Positions 7,491-19,849 are shown, numbered from the stretch's first letter. The stretch is 64,000 nt of DNA from Pseudomonas fluvialis (GCF_014207935.1 NZ_JACHLL010000003.1:12265-76264), one strand, 5' to 3'. Program-made: numbers and translations. Notes: generated from the letters alone by a model not told the origin.

Positions 7491-8315
7491 TCAGCGACTG
7501 CTGACGCGCTGTTCAAGCAAAGCGCGATTAGCCAGCGAAATCAACTCTCCGCTGTCGGTCAGCAGCACGGTCTTGACCGTGCCGATCTCCTCGATCTGCC
7601 CCTCAACGTCGCCGACCTTGAGGACATCGCCGACCTGATAGAGTTCGCGCACATAGATCCCGGCAATGATCTGCCCAGCCACCTCGCGACTGCCCAATCC
7701 CAGCGCCAGAGCGGCAGCCAGGCCGACACTGATCAGCACGATGCCAATCACCAGATTGAGCAGATCGGTCTTGATCTCCAGCTGGCCGATGGCCACCGAA
7801 ATACTGATGATGATCACCAGACCCTGGGCAATCCGCCCCAGGCCAGCGGCGTACTCCAACCCCACACCTTCCGCCGCACCACGCACCAAGCCATTGGCCA
7901 GCTGCGCCAGCAGCAAACCGCCGAGCAGCACCAGGGCTGCGCCGAACATCTTCGGCAGGTATTGGGCAAACAGATCCAGGGTGGCCGACAAGCGCTCCAG
8001 ACCCAGCGAGTCCACGGCGGTGACCACAAAGATCAGGACGATGAACCAGTACGCCACCTTGCCAACCAGGCTGGAGACCGGCGCATGGATACCGACGCGC
8101 ACCAGCAGCTTGGTCAGACCCGTCCCGCCCATCAGGCGGTCCAGCCCCAGCTTGGCCAGCAGTTTGGACAGCAGGGTATCGAGCAGCTTGGCGGCCACAA
8201 AGCCGACCAGCACCAGTACCAGCGCAGCAAACAGATTGGGAATGAAGCCGGCCGCCTTGGTCCAGATGGCGGTCATGGCACTCACCAGACCTTGAGTCCA
8301 GGGATCGAATTGCAT
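7491..8315 (-). CDS. cmpX: CmpX, small-conductance mechanosensitive-type channel
   Basis: Inner-membrane protein of the MscS-related family, 274 aa. The N-terminal half holds several hydrophobic helices (around residues 25-45, 70-95, 110-135 and 160-180); the C-terminal half contains the conserved beta-rich segment GDVLKVGDVEGQIEEIGT found after the last helix in MscS-type proteins. ATG at 8315 gives the same length I remember for the P. aeruginosa protein and has AAGG upstream; a GTG two codons earlier overlaps the crfX stop. In P. aeruginosa CmpX affects membrane stress responses and SigX activity. It lies between crfX and sigX on the same strand. Confidence 0.93.
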   Translation of the reverse strand: MQFDPWTQGLVSAMTAIWTKAAGFIPNLFAALVLVLVGFVAAKLLDTLLSKLLAKLGLDRLMGGTGLTKLLVRVGIHAPVSSLVGKVAYWFIVLIFVVTAVDSLGLERLSATLDLFAQYLPKMFGAALVLLGGLLLAQLANGLVRGAAEGVGLEYAAGLGRIAQGLVIIISISVAIGQLEIKTDLLNLVIGIVLISVGLAAALALGLGSREVAGQIIAGIYVRELYQVGDVLKVGDVEGQIEEIGTVKTVLLTDSGELISLANRALLEQRVSSR

Positions 8316-8317
8316 AG

Positions 8318-8563
8318 TCACTCAGCCTTGTCAGCAGAACGATGAGAACGGTTGAGACGCGATACCGGAGCCCAGTGCGCCGAACCATTGTTCAGCGCGA
8401 TCATCAGAGCCGGCACCCAGCGCCCCATCATGGAAAACAGATCGCCAGCGCCGACCTGGCGGTTGGCGGTCTTCAACACCCGCCCCAGGCAGGCATCGTC
8501 GTCATGGCTACCTGGCGAGGCTTTCAGCAAGTCGCGCAGCGACTCTTCAAAGGGATCTTGCAT
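8318..8563 (-). CDS. crfX: CrfX, small protein of the sigX cluster
   Basis: A soluble protein of 81 residues with no signal peptide. The ATG at 8563 follows a near-perfect GGAGGTGAG ribosome-binding site, which rules out the longer GTG start. It ends just before the cmpX start, so the two are probably translated together. The order cmaX-crfX-cmpX-sigX-oprF is the conserved Pseudomonas arrangement, and the identification rests mainly on that position and on the small size. The biochemical role is not known to me. Confidence 0.85.
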   Translation of the reverse strand: MQDPFEESLRDLLKASPGSHDDDACLGRVLKTANRQVGAGDLFSMMGRWVPALMIALNNGSAHWAPVSRLNRSHRSADKAE

Positions 8564-8623
8564 ACTCACCTCCACAGGCACTATGTCGGCTAGACGCCGC
8601 CATCTTCGGCGAAGTCACAGCGT

Positions 8624-9616
8624 TTACAGCCAGCGCAGCCGACGAAACAGCAACCACTGGGAAAGTGCCAGGACGCCAATCAGAACGCAGGCCATGACAA
8701 AGCCATAAGGGTGTTCAGCACCCGGCATACCGCCCAGATTGATACCCAGCAAGCCAGTGATGAAACTCAGCGGCAGAAAGAAACAGGTGACGATACTGAG
8801 CAGGTACATGGTGCGATTCATGCCTTCGCTCATGCGCCGATGCTCCGACTCCAGCACCAGGCTGACTCGCTCGCGCAGCATTTCGAGCTCTTCCAGCTGA
8901 CGCGTCAGCCGGTTGTGCAGCTCGTTCCACTGCTCGGCCAGACCGCCCAGCCAGCCAAACCCTGTGCGCGACAGTTGCGCATAGAGATCACGCTGGGGCG
9001 CCAGGAATCGGCGCAAACCGGCCGCGCGGCGACGCACCTGGAGCAGTTGCTGATGCTCAGGATGATGGCGCTCATCCAGCTCCATCAGTTCTTCCTGGGT
9101 ATCGAGCTGCTCCGACAGCTTGATCATCAACTGGTCGCTCTTGTCGGTCATCGCCTCCGTCAATCGCAGCAGCAACTCGCCGCTGCTGCGCGGACCGATG
9201 CCTTGCGCCAGCTCGGCCAGCACCTCATCGGTAGCCCGCAACGGACGCAAACGTAGGGAGATAACCTGGTTGGCGCTGGCAAAGATGCGCACCGCGACCA
9301 TGTCCTCGGGCTCAGCCCCAGGATTGAGGTTGACGCCGCGCAGGAACAGCAGCAACTGTTCATCCGGCAGGGTCAGCAAACGTGGCCGGGTGTTTTCTTC
9401 CAGTAACAGGTCACAGGCAAAGCCGCTCAACAGGCTTTGCTCGCGCAACCAGGTCTGCGCCTGCGGATGACTGCGATCCCAGTGCAACCAGAGACTTTCG
9501 CCTGGTCCGACCTGCAGCGTGGCCAGCTCGTCAAACTCGACCTGGCGAGCGCCACCGCGGCCGTCGAGCAGTTGTGCGTGGATCAGGCCTGCAGGTGGAT
9601 TGGGCTCGTCGTACAT
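8624..9616 (-). CDS. cmaX: CmaX, CorA/ZntB-family metal ion transporter
   Basis: Inner-membrane divalent-cation transporter of the CorA superfamily, 330 aa. A long cytoplasmic N-terminal domain with extended helices (residues 1-265) is followed by two transmembrane helices near the C-terminus. The signature between them reads GINLGGMPG, closer to the GVN/GxN motif of ZntB zinc transporters than to the GMN of CorA magnesium channels, so the ion could be zinc rather than magnesium. ATG at 9616 follows GGAGCAAGC. It is the first gene of the run towards sigX and oprF. Confidence 0.9.
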   Translation of the reverse strand: MYDEPNPPAGLIHAQLLDGRGGARQVEFDELATLQVGPGESLWLHWDRSHPQAQTWLREQSLLSGFACDLLLEENTRPRLLTLPDEQLLLFLRGVNLNPGAEPEDMVAVRIFASANQVISLRLRPLRATDEVLAELAQGIGPRSSGELLLRLTEAMTDKSDQLMIKLSEQLDTQEELMELDERHHPEHQQLLQVRRRAAGLRRFLAPQRDLYAQLSRTGFGWLGGLAEQWNELHNRLTRQLEELEMLRERVSLVLESEHRRMSEGMNRTMYLLSIVTCFFLPLSFITGLLGINLGGMPGAEHPYGFVMACVLIGVLALSQWLLFRRLRWL

Positions 9617-9672
9617 GCTTGCTCCATCAACCAGCAGCCCGGCAGTGCGCCGGGCCTGGCAACATCAACAGC

Positions 9673-10161
9673 TTACTCGGGCATTTTCAGCGGCTGCGGA
9701 GAAACGATGATGCCGTTGTTGTCGGCATACACGTATTCGCCCGGCGTGAAGGTCACGCCACCAAAGGTCACCGGCACGTTGAGATCGCCGATGTTGCGCT
9801 TGTCGGTCTTCATCGGATGACTGGCCAGCGCCTGCACGCCCAGGTTGGTCTGCGCCAGGACATCGACGTCACGCACGCAGCCGTAGATCACCATGCCTTC
9901 CCAGCCGTTCTTGGCGGCCTTCTCGGCAATCATGTCACCCAGCAGCGCGCGACGCAGCGAGCCACCGCCGTCGACTACCAGCACCTTGCCCTGCCCCGGC
10001 TCGTCGGCCTGGGATTTGACCAGCGAGTTGTCCTCATGGCACTTGACGGTGACGATCTGGCCGCCGAAGGAGTCGCGCCCGCCGAAGTTGGCGAACATCG
10101 GCTCAACAACCTGTACCAGCTCCGGATAGGCATCGCACAGGTCAGGGGTAACGTAATGCAT
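9673..10161 (-). CDS. rraA: RraA-family protein (RNase E regulator / HMG aldolase fold)
   Basis: A soluble protein of 162 residues, the usual length for RraA. It carries the glycine-rich motif [15 protein letters not shown] and the segment [15 protein letters not shown] that define the family. RraA of enterobacteria binds the RNase E scaffold and slows RNA decay, but many members outside that group have 4-hydroxy-4-methyl-2-oxoglutarate or oxaloacetate-decarboxylase activity; the R and D in GCVRDVD are the residues used for that activity, so both roles are possible. A strong AGGAG precedes the ATG. Confidence 0.93.
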   Translation of the reverse strand: MHYVTPDLCDAYPELVQVVEPMFANFGGRDSFGGQIVTVKCHEDNSLVKSQADEPGQGKVLVVDGGGSLRRALLGDMIAEKAAKNGWEGMVIYGCVRDVDVLAQTNLGVQALASHPMKTDKRNIGDLNVPVTFGGVTFTPGEYVYADNNGIIVSPQPLKMPE

Positions 10162-10306
10162 GGCAAGCTCCTAGTTGCAGAGAGAAGATTCAGCGGCCAA
10201 CCGCAACGACCGCGCCGCGTTGAACATTTCAAGCGCCATGGCAACGTCCATGGCAGCCCGGACTGCGCGCAGTTTAACTGCTGCAGTCAGGCTCTGGAAT
10301 GCGCAT

Positions 10307-11260
10307 TCAGGCCTTGCCGGCGCGCATCAGCCAAGCAGCGAGCAACGGCCAGACTTCCTTTTGCGCGCCCTTGCTCACCAGCATGTCGACATGCCCGTAG
10401 TCCTGACTGAAACCATCGGCCTTGCCCAGGGAGTGGTACTCCTTGTGCGCGGAGCCGAACTGTTCGAACAGCTTGCGGCAGGCCCAGGCCGGATCCTGGG
10501 TATCGCCAGCGCCGGCAGCCGCCAGGAGCGGCACCCGCACATCGGCCAGGCCGGCCCACCAATCCTTCTCACTGTCGCCGAAGCGGCCGAACAGACCATG
10601 CCAACGCAGACTTTCCTTCACCAGACCGATCGGCTCGTCTTCCGGCCCACGCTTGAGGCGACTGCCCGACACCTGCTCAAAACCCTTGAGCAGCAAGCGC
10701 CCGGCCCACTCCACCGGCGGCACCTTGAGCGGCCAGTAGATACGGCTGATCTGGCTGCCGAACAGGGCCGCGGAGGCGGCACTGGCCTCATCCAGATAAC
10801 CGCCACCCAAGGCTGCCGCCAGCACAATGCCACCCAGCGAGTGGCCGACCCAGTGCGGCGCCAGGCCGTTCTGCTCCTGAACGAAGGCCGCTGCCGCCGG
10901 CAGGTCATAGCGTACGTACTGACTGACGCGATTCCTCGTGTAGTCACGGTTGCGCGGCGACAGGCCGTGGCCACGCATCTCCAGAATCCACACATCGAAG
11001 CCCTGGCGGGCCAGATGGGCACCGGCACCGATACCGAGCGGCGAGCACCAGAAGCGCCGGTTGGAAAAGCTGCCATGCAGCAGCACCACCGGCTCACCGT
11101 AATCACCAGTGCGGTCACGCAGGCCAATCCGCGTCAGCGCCAGCTCGACGCTGTTGTCCGGGCTGTTGTTGGGTTTGAGAAGGTAGACGTCCTCGGTCAG
11201 TTCACCGCGAATTTCGGCGCTGATCAGGGCGACGGGAAAAAGCTCACTGCTACTTTGCAT
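10307..11260 (-). CDS. alpha/beta-hydrolase
   Basis: A cytoplasmic alpha/beta-hydrolase of 317 residues without a signal peptide. The oxyanion-hole segment LLHGSFSNRRFW precedes the nucleophile elbow GHSLGG; the catalytic acid and histidine are likely the D in AGAGDTQD and the H in DYGHVDML. The family includes esterases and polyhydroxyalkanoate-type depolymerases, and the substrate cannot be read from sequence. It lies between ppsA and rraA in the order usual for Pseudomonas. No strong ribosome-binding site is visible before the ATG. Confidence 0.85.
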   Translation of the reverse strand: MQSSSELFPVALISAEIRGELTEDVYLLKPNNSPDNSVELALTRIGLRDRTGDYGEPVVLLHGSFSNRRFWCSPLGIGAGAHLARQGFDVWILEMRGHGLSPRNRDYTRNRVSQYVRYDLPAAAAFVQEQNGLAPHWVGHSLGGIVLAAALGGGYLDEASAASAALFGSQISRIYWPLKVPPVEWAGRLLLKGFEQVSGSRLKRGPEDEPIGLVKESLRWHGLFGRFGDSEKDWWAGLADVRVPLLAAAGAGDTQDPAWACRKLFEQFGSAHKEYHSLGKADGFSQDYGHVDMLVSKGAQKEVWPLLAAWLMRAGKA

Positions 11261-11284
11261 GGTTCGACTGCATGGCTCTATTGC

Positions 11285-11315
11285 ACAAAAAAGGGCGGGT
11301 AAGTGGCCCGCCCTT
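11285..11315 (-). terminator. rho-independent terminator after ppsA
   Basis: Stem AAGGGCGGG...CCCGCCCTT followed on the minus strand by TTTTTTGTG, 20 bases past the ppsA stop. Confidence 0.85.
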
Positions 11316-11335
11316 CTGGCTCTCAGGAACGGTTA

Positions 11336-13705
<2,370 letters not shown>

Positions 13706-13864
13706 GGTGATCTCTCCACATGAATGTTGGTACAACCCTGTGGCACTCCCGGCCGCAGGATTCTGGCAAAGCTGCAGACAAATGCGTCACAATGACGCCC
13801 GGCAAGGCCCGATCGTGCGGCCATCTTAGCCAAGATCCGAGACTACCTTAAGGCCTGCAGCGCT

Positions 13865-14683
13865 ATGAAACGAACTGCCTTTTTCATCTCCGACGGCACC
13901 GGCATCACTGCCGAAACCCTCGGTCAAAGCCTGCTCGCACAATTCGAAACCATTGCCTTCAGCAAGCTGACACGACCGTACATCGACACCGTGGAAAAAG
14001 CCCGGGTGATGGTACAGCAAATCAATGCAGCTGCCGAGGCAGACGGCGCCCGCCCGATCATCTTCGACACCATCGTCAATCGCGAGATTCGCGAGGTGCT
14101 GGCCGAGTCCAACGGCTTCATGATCGACATTTTCTCTACCTTCCTTGCCCCCCTGGAGCAGGAGCTGACCGCCGGCTCGTCCTACTCGGTGGGCAAGTCG
14201 CACTCAATCAGCGCCAACTCCAACTACATGGAGCGCATCGAGGCGGTGAACTTCGCCCTCGACAACGACGACGGCGGCCGCACCCACCACTACGACAAGG
14301 CCGATCTGATCCTGGTTGGCGTCTCCCGCTGCGGCAAAACCCCGACCTGCCTGTACATGGCCATGCAATACGGCATCCGCGCCGCCAACTACCCGCTGAC
14401 CGAGGAAGACATGGAGCGCCTGCAGCTCCCCGCCGCCCTCAAGCAGCACAAACACAAGCTGTTCGGCCTGACCATCGACCCGGATCGCCTGACCGCCATC
14501 CGTCACGAGCGCAAACCCAACAGCCGCTATTCCAGCTTTGCCCAGTGCGAGTTCGAGGTCCGCGAGGTGGAAAACCTGTTCCGCCGCGAGAACATCCCGC
14601 ACATCAACTCCACCCATTTCTCGGTGGAGGAAATCTCCGCCAAGATCCTGGTGGAAAAAGGCGTGGAACGCCGGCTCAAGTAA
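13865..14683 (+). CDS. ppsR: PEP synthase regulatory protein (kinase/pyrophosphorylase)
   Basis: Bifunctional regulator that inactivates PpsA by ADP-dependent phosphorylation of a threonine and reactivates it by phosphate-dependent removal. The protein is 272 aa, the usual length of the DUF299 family. The P-loop is [15 protein letters not shown] near residue 155, and the N-terminus [15 protein letters not shown] is characteristic. It is divergent from ppsA with a 160-base gap that must hold both promoters. A terminator follows at 14701-14729. Confidence 0.96.
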   Translation: MKRTAFFISDGTGITAETLGQSLLAQFETIAFSKLTRPYIDTVEKARVMVQQINAAAEADGARPIIFDTIVNREIREVLAESNGFMIDIFSTFLAPLEQELTAGSSYSVGKSHSISANSNYMERIEAVNFALDNDDGGRTHHYDKADLILVGVSRCGKTPTCLYMAMQYGIRAANYPLTEEDMERLQLPAALKQHKHKLFGLTIDPDRLTAIRHERKPNSRYSSFAQCEFEVREVENLFRRENIPHINSTHFSVEEISAKILVEKGVERRLK

Positions 14684-14700
14684 AACCGGCGTTGCCCCAC

Positions 14701-14729
14701 AAAAAGCCCGGCCCAGTGCCGGGCTTTTT
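14701..14729. terminator. bidirectional terminator between ppsR and prpF
   Basis: AAAAAGCCCGGC-CCAGT-GCCGGGCTTTTT hairpin with A and T runs on both sides, placed between two convergent genes and able to serve both. Confidence 0.92.
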
Positions 14730-14735
14730 CATACA

Positions 14736-15923
14736 TCAGAACGCATCACCCGGCACACGCACCCAGCCTTCCATCAGGATGCGTGCCGAACGCGACATGA
14801 TGGCCTTGGTCACCACCCACTGCCCATCGACCAGCGCAGCCTGCGCACCGACTCGCAGGGTGCCGGACGGATGACCGAAGCGCACCGCTTCGCGCTCCTG
14901 ACCACCCGCCGCCAGATTGACCAGCGTGCCCGGAACGGCCGCCGCCGTGCCGATGGCCACCGCACAGGTGCCCATCATGGCGTGATGCAGCTTGCCCATG
15001 GACAGCGCACGCACCAGCAGGTCCACTTCGCCCGCCTCGATCTGCTTGCCGCTGGACGCCTGGTAGGACTTGGGCGGACTGACGAAGGCGATCTTCGGCG
15101 TGTGCTGCCGGGTCAAAGCCTCTTCGGCCGTTTTGATCAGCCCCATGCGCAGGGCTCCGGCCACGCGGATCTGCTCGAAACGCGCCAGTTGCGCCGGATC
15201 ACCATTGATGGCCTCGCGCAGTTCGGTGCCCTGGTAACCGATGTCCTCGGCATTGACGAACACGGTAGGGATGCCGGCGCTGATCATGGTCGCCTTGAAG
15301 GTACCAACACCCGGAACTTCCAGGTCATCGACCAGGTTGCCGGTAGGGAACATCGAGCCACCCTCCTCGCCATCATCGGACGGATCAAGGAACTCCAGCA
15401 CGATCTCGGCGGCCGGAAAGGTCACCCCATCCAGCTCGAAGTCGCCGGTTTCCTGCACCTGACCATTGCTCACCGGCACATGGGCGATGATGGTTTTCTG
15501 GATATTGGCCTGCCAGATGCGCACCACGCACACGCCGTTATCCGGAATGCGCGCCGGATCGACCAGCCCGGCATGGATGGCGAAGGCGCCGGCGGCGGTG
15601 GAGAGGTTGCCGCAGTTGCCGCTCCAGTCGACGAAGGACTTGTCGATGGAGACCTGGCCGTAAAGGTAATCGACGTCATGCTCAGGCTGGCTGCTTCTCG
15701 ACAGGATCACACACTTGGAGGTCGAAGAAGTCGCGCCGCCCATGCCATCAATATGCGCGGCATAGGGATCGGGACTGCCGATTACGCGCATGAACAGCTT
15801 GTCGCGGGCCTCACCCGGCGCCTGGCAACTGGCCGGCAAATCCTGCAGGCGGAAGAACACGCCCTTGCTGGTACCACCACGCATGTAGGTGGCGGGAATC
15901 TTGATCTGGGATACGTGAGCCAT
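14736..15923 (-). CDS. prpF: PrpF, AcnD-accessory isomerase
   Basis: PrpF works with AcnD in the variant 2-methylcitrate cycle, where it isomerises the trans-aconitate-type product so that the iron-sulfur dehydratase route can replace PrpD. The 395-residue protein has the diaminopimelate-epimerase-like fold of this family; recognisable parts are the N-terminal PATYMRGGTSKGVFF and the segment DWSGNCGNLSTAAGAFAI, whose cysteine is shared by the superfamily. It is the last gene of the operon and ends in a terminator shared with ppsR. No prpD follows it here. Confidence 0.94.
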   Translation of the reverse strand: MAHVSQIKIPATYMRGGTSKGVFFRLQDLPASCQAPGEARDKLFMRVIGSPDPYAAHIDGMGGATSSTSKCVILSRSSQPEHDVDYLYGQVSIDKSFVDWSGNCGNLSTAAGAFAIHAGLVDPARIPDNGVCVVRIWQANIQKTIIAHVPVSNGQVQETGDFELDGVTFPAAEIVLEFLDPSDDGEEGGSMFPTGNLVDDLEVPGVGTFKATMISAGIPTVFVNAEDIGYQGTELREAINGDPAQLARFEQIRVAGALRMGLIKTAEEALTRQHTPKIAFVSPPKSYQASSGKQIEAGEVDLLVRALSMGKLHHAMMGTCAVAIGTAAAVPGTLVNLAAGGQEREAVRFGHPSGTLRVGAQAALVDGQWVVTKAIMSRSARILMEGWVRVPGDAF

Positions 15924-16047
15924 GGATATGTCCTGAAAGGCTTCTAATACCCTTCCCCCCCTGGGAGAAGGTGCCCTAAGGGCGGATGAGGGAGACCGCC
16001 GCCCTCACCTCGTCCCTCTCCCGAAGGGAGAGGGACGAGCGTCGACC
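15924..16047. repeat. acnD-prpF gap with strong hairpin
   Basis: The gap holds a perfect stem CGTCCCTCTCCC (16011-16022) / GGGAGAGGGACG (16026-16037) with a 3-base loop, directly after the acnD stop. There is no T-run. The surrounding pyrimidine-rich text (CCTTCCCCCCTGGGAGAAGG) resembles short intergenic repeats seen in pseudomonads. It may stabilise the upstream message or lower prpF expression. Confidence 0.6.
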
Positions 16048-18657
16048 TTAGCCAGCAGTGGACTCCAAGAAGTCCTGGGCGAAGCGCTGCAGCACACCGC
16101 CAGCCTTGTACACATGCACCTCGGCGGCAGTATCCAGACGGCAGGTCACCGGCACCTTGACCACCTCGCCGTTGCGGCGATTGACCACCAGAGTCAGGTC
16201 GCAACGCGGCGAGATATCGCCTTCGATGTCATAGGTCTCGGTACCGTCGAGGCCAAGGGTCAGGCGGGTGGTACCCGGCTTGAACTCCACCGGCAGCACG
16301 CCCATGCCCACCAGGTTGGTGCGGTGGATGCGCTCGAAGCCTTCCGCCACGATCACTTCCACGCCGGCCAGACGCACGCCCTTGGCAGCCCAGTCACGCG
16401 AGCTGCCCTGGCCGTAGTCGGCACCGGCAACGATGATCAGGTTCTGCTTGCGGTTCATGTAGGTTTCGATGGCTTCCCACATGCGCATCACCTTGCCCTC
16501 GGGTTCCACGCGCGCAAGCGAACCCTTCTTCACCACACCGTCGACCACGGCCATTTCGTTGACCAGCTGCGGGTTGGCAAAGGTGGCGCGTTGAGCGGTC
16601 AGGTGATCGCCGCGGTGGGTGGCGTAGGAGTTGAAGTCCTCTTCCGGCAAACCCATCTTCGCCAGGTACTCGCCGGCAGCCGAATCCAGCAGGATGGCAT
16701 TGGACGGCGACAGGTGGTCGGTGGTGATGTTATCCGGCAGGATCGCCAGCGGCAGCATGCCCTTGAGCGTGCGTAAACCAGCCAGCGCGCCCTCCCAGTA
16801 AGGCGGACGGCGGATGTAGGTGGACATCGGACGCCAGTCGTACAGCGGGCTTTCGGCCTCCTGAACGGTGCCCAGATCGAACATAGGGATGTAGATCTGC
16901 TTGAACTGCTCCGGTTTCACGCTGGCAGCGACGATAGCGTCGATCTCCTCATCGCTCGGCCACAGGTCCTTGAGAGTGATCGGGTTGCCGTTCTTGTCGG
17001 TGCCCAGTACGTCTTGCTCGATATCGAAACGCACGGTACCGGCGATCGCGTAGGCGACCACCAGTGGCGGCGAGGCCAGGAAGGCCTGCTTGGCGTAGGG
17101 GTGGATACGGCCGTCGAAGTTGCGGTTACCCGATAGCACGGCGGTGGCATACAGGTCGCGGTCGATGATTTCCTGCTGGATCACCGGATCCAGCGCACCG
17201 GACATGCCGTTACAGGTGGTGCAAGCGTAAGCGACGATGCCGAAGCCGAGCTTTTCCAGCTCGGTCAGCAGGCCGGCTTCTTCCAGATACAGCTTGGCGA
17301 CCTTGGAACCCGGGGCGAACGAGGTCTTGACCCAGGGCTTGCGCACCAGACCCAGCTCGTTGGCCTTCTTCGCCAAGAGGCCTGCGGCGACCACGTTGCG
17401 CGGGTTGGAGGTGTTGGTGCAGCTGGTGATGGCGGCAATGATGACCGCGCCATCGGGCAGCAGGCCTTCGGCTTCCTCGGCCTTGGCTGCAGCGAGCTTG
17501 GCTTCGTCGGCAATGCCGCGCTCATGCAGTGCCGAGGTCGGCAGGCGCTTGTGCGGGTTGGACGGGCCGGCCATGTTGCGCACCACGGTCGATAGGTCGA
17601 ACTCCAGCACGCGCTCGTACTCGGCGGTGACCAGCGCGTCGGCCCACAGGCCGGTGAGCTTGGCGTAGTTCTCGACCAGCGCCACCTGCTCCGGCTCACG
17701 ACCGGTCAGCTTGAGGTAGTCGATGGTCTGCTGGTCGATGTAGAACATCGAGGCAGTGGCGCCGTATTCCGGGCACATGTTGGAAATGGTCGCGCGGTCG
17801 CCGATCGACAGGCTGTCCGCTCCCTCGCCGAAGAATTCGACATAGGCGCCGACCACACGCTCCTTGCGCAGGAACTCGGTGATGGCCAGCACGATGTCGG
17901 TGGCGGTGATGCCGGGCTGGCGCTTGCCGGTGAGCCTGACGCCGACGATATCGGGCAGGCGCATCATCGACGGCAGACCGAGCATCACGGTTTCCGCTTC
18001 CAGGCCACCGACGCCAATGGCGATCACGCCCAGGGCATCCACGTGCGGAGTGTGCGAGTCGGTGCCGACGCAAGTATCGGGGAAGGCCACGCCGCCGCGC
18101 GCCTGGATCACCGGGCTCATTTTCTCCAGGTTGATCTGGTGCATGATGCCGTTGCCGGCCGGAATCACATCGACGTTTTTAAAGGCCGTTTTCGTCCACT
18201 CGATAAAGTGGAAACGATCCTCGTTGCGACGCTCCTCCACTGCGCGGTTCTTCTCGAAGGCATCCGGATCGAAACCGCCGAACTCAACGGCCAGCGAGTG
18301 GTCGACGATCAGTTGGGTCGGCACCACCGGGTTGACCTTGGACGGGTCACCGCCCCTCTCGGCAATCGCATCGCGCAGGCCAGCCAGGTCGACCAACGCG
18401 GTCTGACCGAGGATGTCGTGGCACACCACGCGGGCCGGATACCAGGGGAAGTCGAGGTCGCGCTTGCGCTCGATCAGCTGCTTGAGCGAATCGGTCAGCG
18501 CCTCGGGTTCGCAGCGGCGCACCAACTGCTCGGCCAGCACACGGGAGGTGTACGGCAGCTTGGCGTAGGCGCCCGGCACGATGGCATCAACGGCGGCACG
18601 GGTGTCGTAATAGTCCAGCACGGTGCCCGGCAGGGCTTTGCGGTAGGCGGTGTTCAT
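16048..18657 (-). CDS. acnD: AcnD, Fe/S-dependent 2-methylisocitrate dehydratase
   Basis: Aconitase-superfamily enzyme of the 2-methylcitrate cycle that dehydrates 2-methylcitrate. The protein is 869 aa. Cluster-ligand and active-site segments are visible: DTCVGTDSHTPHVDALGV, ITSCTNTSNP and ACTTCNGMSG hold the cysteines, and the C-terminal swivel domain has GADYGQGSSRDWAAKG. AcnD needs PrpF, encoded next downstream, which fits the pairing here. ATG at 18657 is preferred to the GTG one codon earlier. It follows prpC by 64 bases. Confidence 0.95.
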   Translation of the reverse strand: MNTAYRKALPGTVLDYYDTRAAVDAIVPGAYAKLPYTSRVLAEQLVRRCEPEALTDSLKQLIERKRDLDFPWYPARVVCHDILGQTALVDLAGLRDAIAERGGDPSKVNPVVPTQLIVDHSLAVEFGGFDPDAFEKNRAVEERRNEDRFHFIEWTKTAFKNVDVIPAGNGIMHQINLEKMSPVIQARGGVAFPDTCVGTDSHTPHVDALGVIAIGVGGLEAETVMLGLPSMMRLPDIVGVRLTGKRQPGITATDIVLAITEFLRKERVVGAYVEFFGEGADSLSIGDRATISNMCPEYGATASMFYIDQQTIDYLKLTGREPEQVALVENYAKLTGLWADALVTAEYERVLEFDLSTVVRNMAGPSNPHKRLPTSALHERGIADEAKLAAAKAEEAEGLLPDGAVIIAAITSCTNTSNPRNVVAAGLLAKKANELGLVRKPWVKTSFAPGSKVAKLYLEEAGLLTELEKLGFGIVAYACTTCNGMSGALDPVIQQEIIDRDLYATAVLSGNRNFDGRIHPYAKQAFLASPPLVVAYAIAGTVRFDIEQDVLGTDKNGNPITLKDLWPSDEEIDAIVAASVKPEQFKQIYIPMFDLGTVQEAESPLYDWRPMSTYIRRPPYWEGALAGLRTLKGMLPLAILPDNITTDHLSPSNAILLDSAAGEYLAKMGLPEEDFNSYATHRGDHLTAQRATFANPQLVNEMAVVDGVVKKGSLARVEPEGKVMRMWEAIETYMNRKQNLIIVAGADYGQGSSRDWAAKGVRLAGVEVIVAEGFERIHRTNLVGMGVLPVEFKPGTTRLTLGLDGTETYDIEGDISPRCDLTLVVNRRNGEVVKVPVTCRLDTAAEVHVYKAGGVLQRFAQDFLESTAG

Positions 18658-18721
18658 CACGGAAAGACTCTTTCGAATAAGGAAGGCAGTCGGGGCACCG
18701 GCAGTGGGCGCCCCGCCCTAC

Positions 18722-19849
18722 TCAGCGCTGATCCAGGGCCGGCACGGCACGCTGCTCGACGCCGATATAGTCGGCACTCGGGCGGATGATGCGGTTGTTG
18801 GCCCGCTGCTCGAACACGTGCGCGGTCCAGCCGCTGGTGCGCGAGCAGACGAAGATCGGGGTGAACAGCTTGGTCGGGATGCCCATGAAGTGGTACGCCG
18901 AAGCATGGTAGAAGTCGGCGTTGGGGAACAGTTTCTTCTGCGCCCACATGGTTTCGTCGATGGCCACGGAAACCGGGAACAGCACGCTGTCGCCCACTTC
19001 TTCGGCCAGGCGCTGGGACCACTGTTTGATCACTTCGTTGCGCGGGTCGCTTTCCTTATAGATCGCATGACCGAAGCCCATGATCTTGTCCTTGCGCGCC
19101 AGCATGGCCAGCAGCTCGGTGACTGCCTCTTCGGGGCTGCTGAAACGCTCAATCAGTTCCATGGCCGCCTCGTTGGCACCGCCATGCAGCGGGCCGCGCA
19201 GCGAGCCGATGGCACCGGTGACGCAGGAGTACAGGTCGGACAGGGTCGAGGCGCAGACACGGGCAGTGAAGGTAGAGGCGTTGAACTCGTGCTCGGCGTA
19301 GAGGATCAGCGAGACGTTCATCACCCGCACATGTAGCTCGCTCGGACGCTTGCTGTGCAGCAGATGCAGGAAGTGACCGGCAATGCCGTCTTCGTCAGTA
19401 ATGGTGTCGATACGCACGCCGTCATGGCTGTAGCGGTACCAGTAGCACATGATCGCCGGGAACACGGCGAGCAGGCGGTCGGCCACGTCGCGCTGCTGCT
19501 CGAATGACAGCTCCGGCTCCAAGGTGCCGAGCATGGAAGCGCCGGTGCGCATCACGTCCATCGGATGGGCGTCGGCCGGAATACGCTCCAGCACTTCCTT
19601 CAGTTCCAGCGGCAGGCCACGCAGGCCCTGCAGTTTTTCCTTATAGACAGCCAGCTGGCTCTTGTTCGGCAGAGCGCCGTACAGCAGCAGGTAGGCCACT
19701 TCCTCGAAGCAGCATTTTTCCGCCAGTTCACGCACGTCGTAGCCACGGTAAGTCAGACCGGCACCGGTCTTGCCCACGGTGCACAGTTCGGTCTGCCCGG
19801 CCACCTGGCCACGCAGGCCGGCGCCACCCAATACTTTTGCTTCAGCCAT
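18722..19849 (-). CDS. prpC: 2-methylcitrate synthase
   Basis: Condenses propionyl-CoA with oxaloacetate to 2-methylcitrate. The protein is 375 aa, the length of PrpC rather than the longer citrate synthase GltA. Citrate-synthase fold residues include the substrate-binding histidines in SLRGPLHGGANEAAMEL and GFGHAIYK, and the catalytic aspartate region further on (NADFYHASAYHFMGIP). It is 32 bases downstream of prpB on the same strand and the position inside the prp operon distinguishes it from a general citrate synthase. Confidence 0.96.
   Translation of the reverse strand: MAEAKVLGGAGLRGQVAGQTELCTVGKTGAGLTYRGYDVRELAEKCCFEEVAYLLLYGALPNKSQLAVYKEKLQGLRGLPLELKEVLERIPADAHPMDVMRTGASMLGTLEPELSFEQQRDVADRLLAVFPAIMCYWYRYSHDGVRIDTITDEDGIAGHFLHLLHSKRPSELHVRVMNVSLILYAEHEFNASTFTARVCASTLSDLYSCVTGAIGSLRGPLHGGANEAAMELIERFSSPEEAVTELLAMLARKDKIMGFGHAIYKESDPRNEVIKQWSQRLAEEVGDSVLFPVSVAIDETMWAQKKLFPNADFYHASAYHFMGIPTKLFTPIFVCSRTSGWTAHVFEQRANNRIIRPSADYIGVEQRAVPALDQR

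Noticed and set aside
16011..16037. Hairpin after acnD as a terminator
   Set aside because: Perfect stem but no T-run, and prpF downstream needs the same transcript; recorded as a repeat or stabilising element instead.
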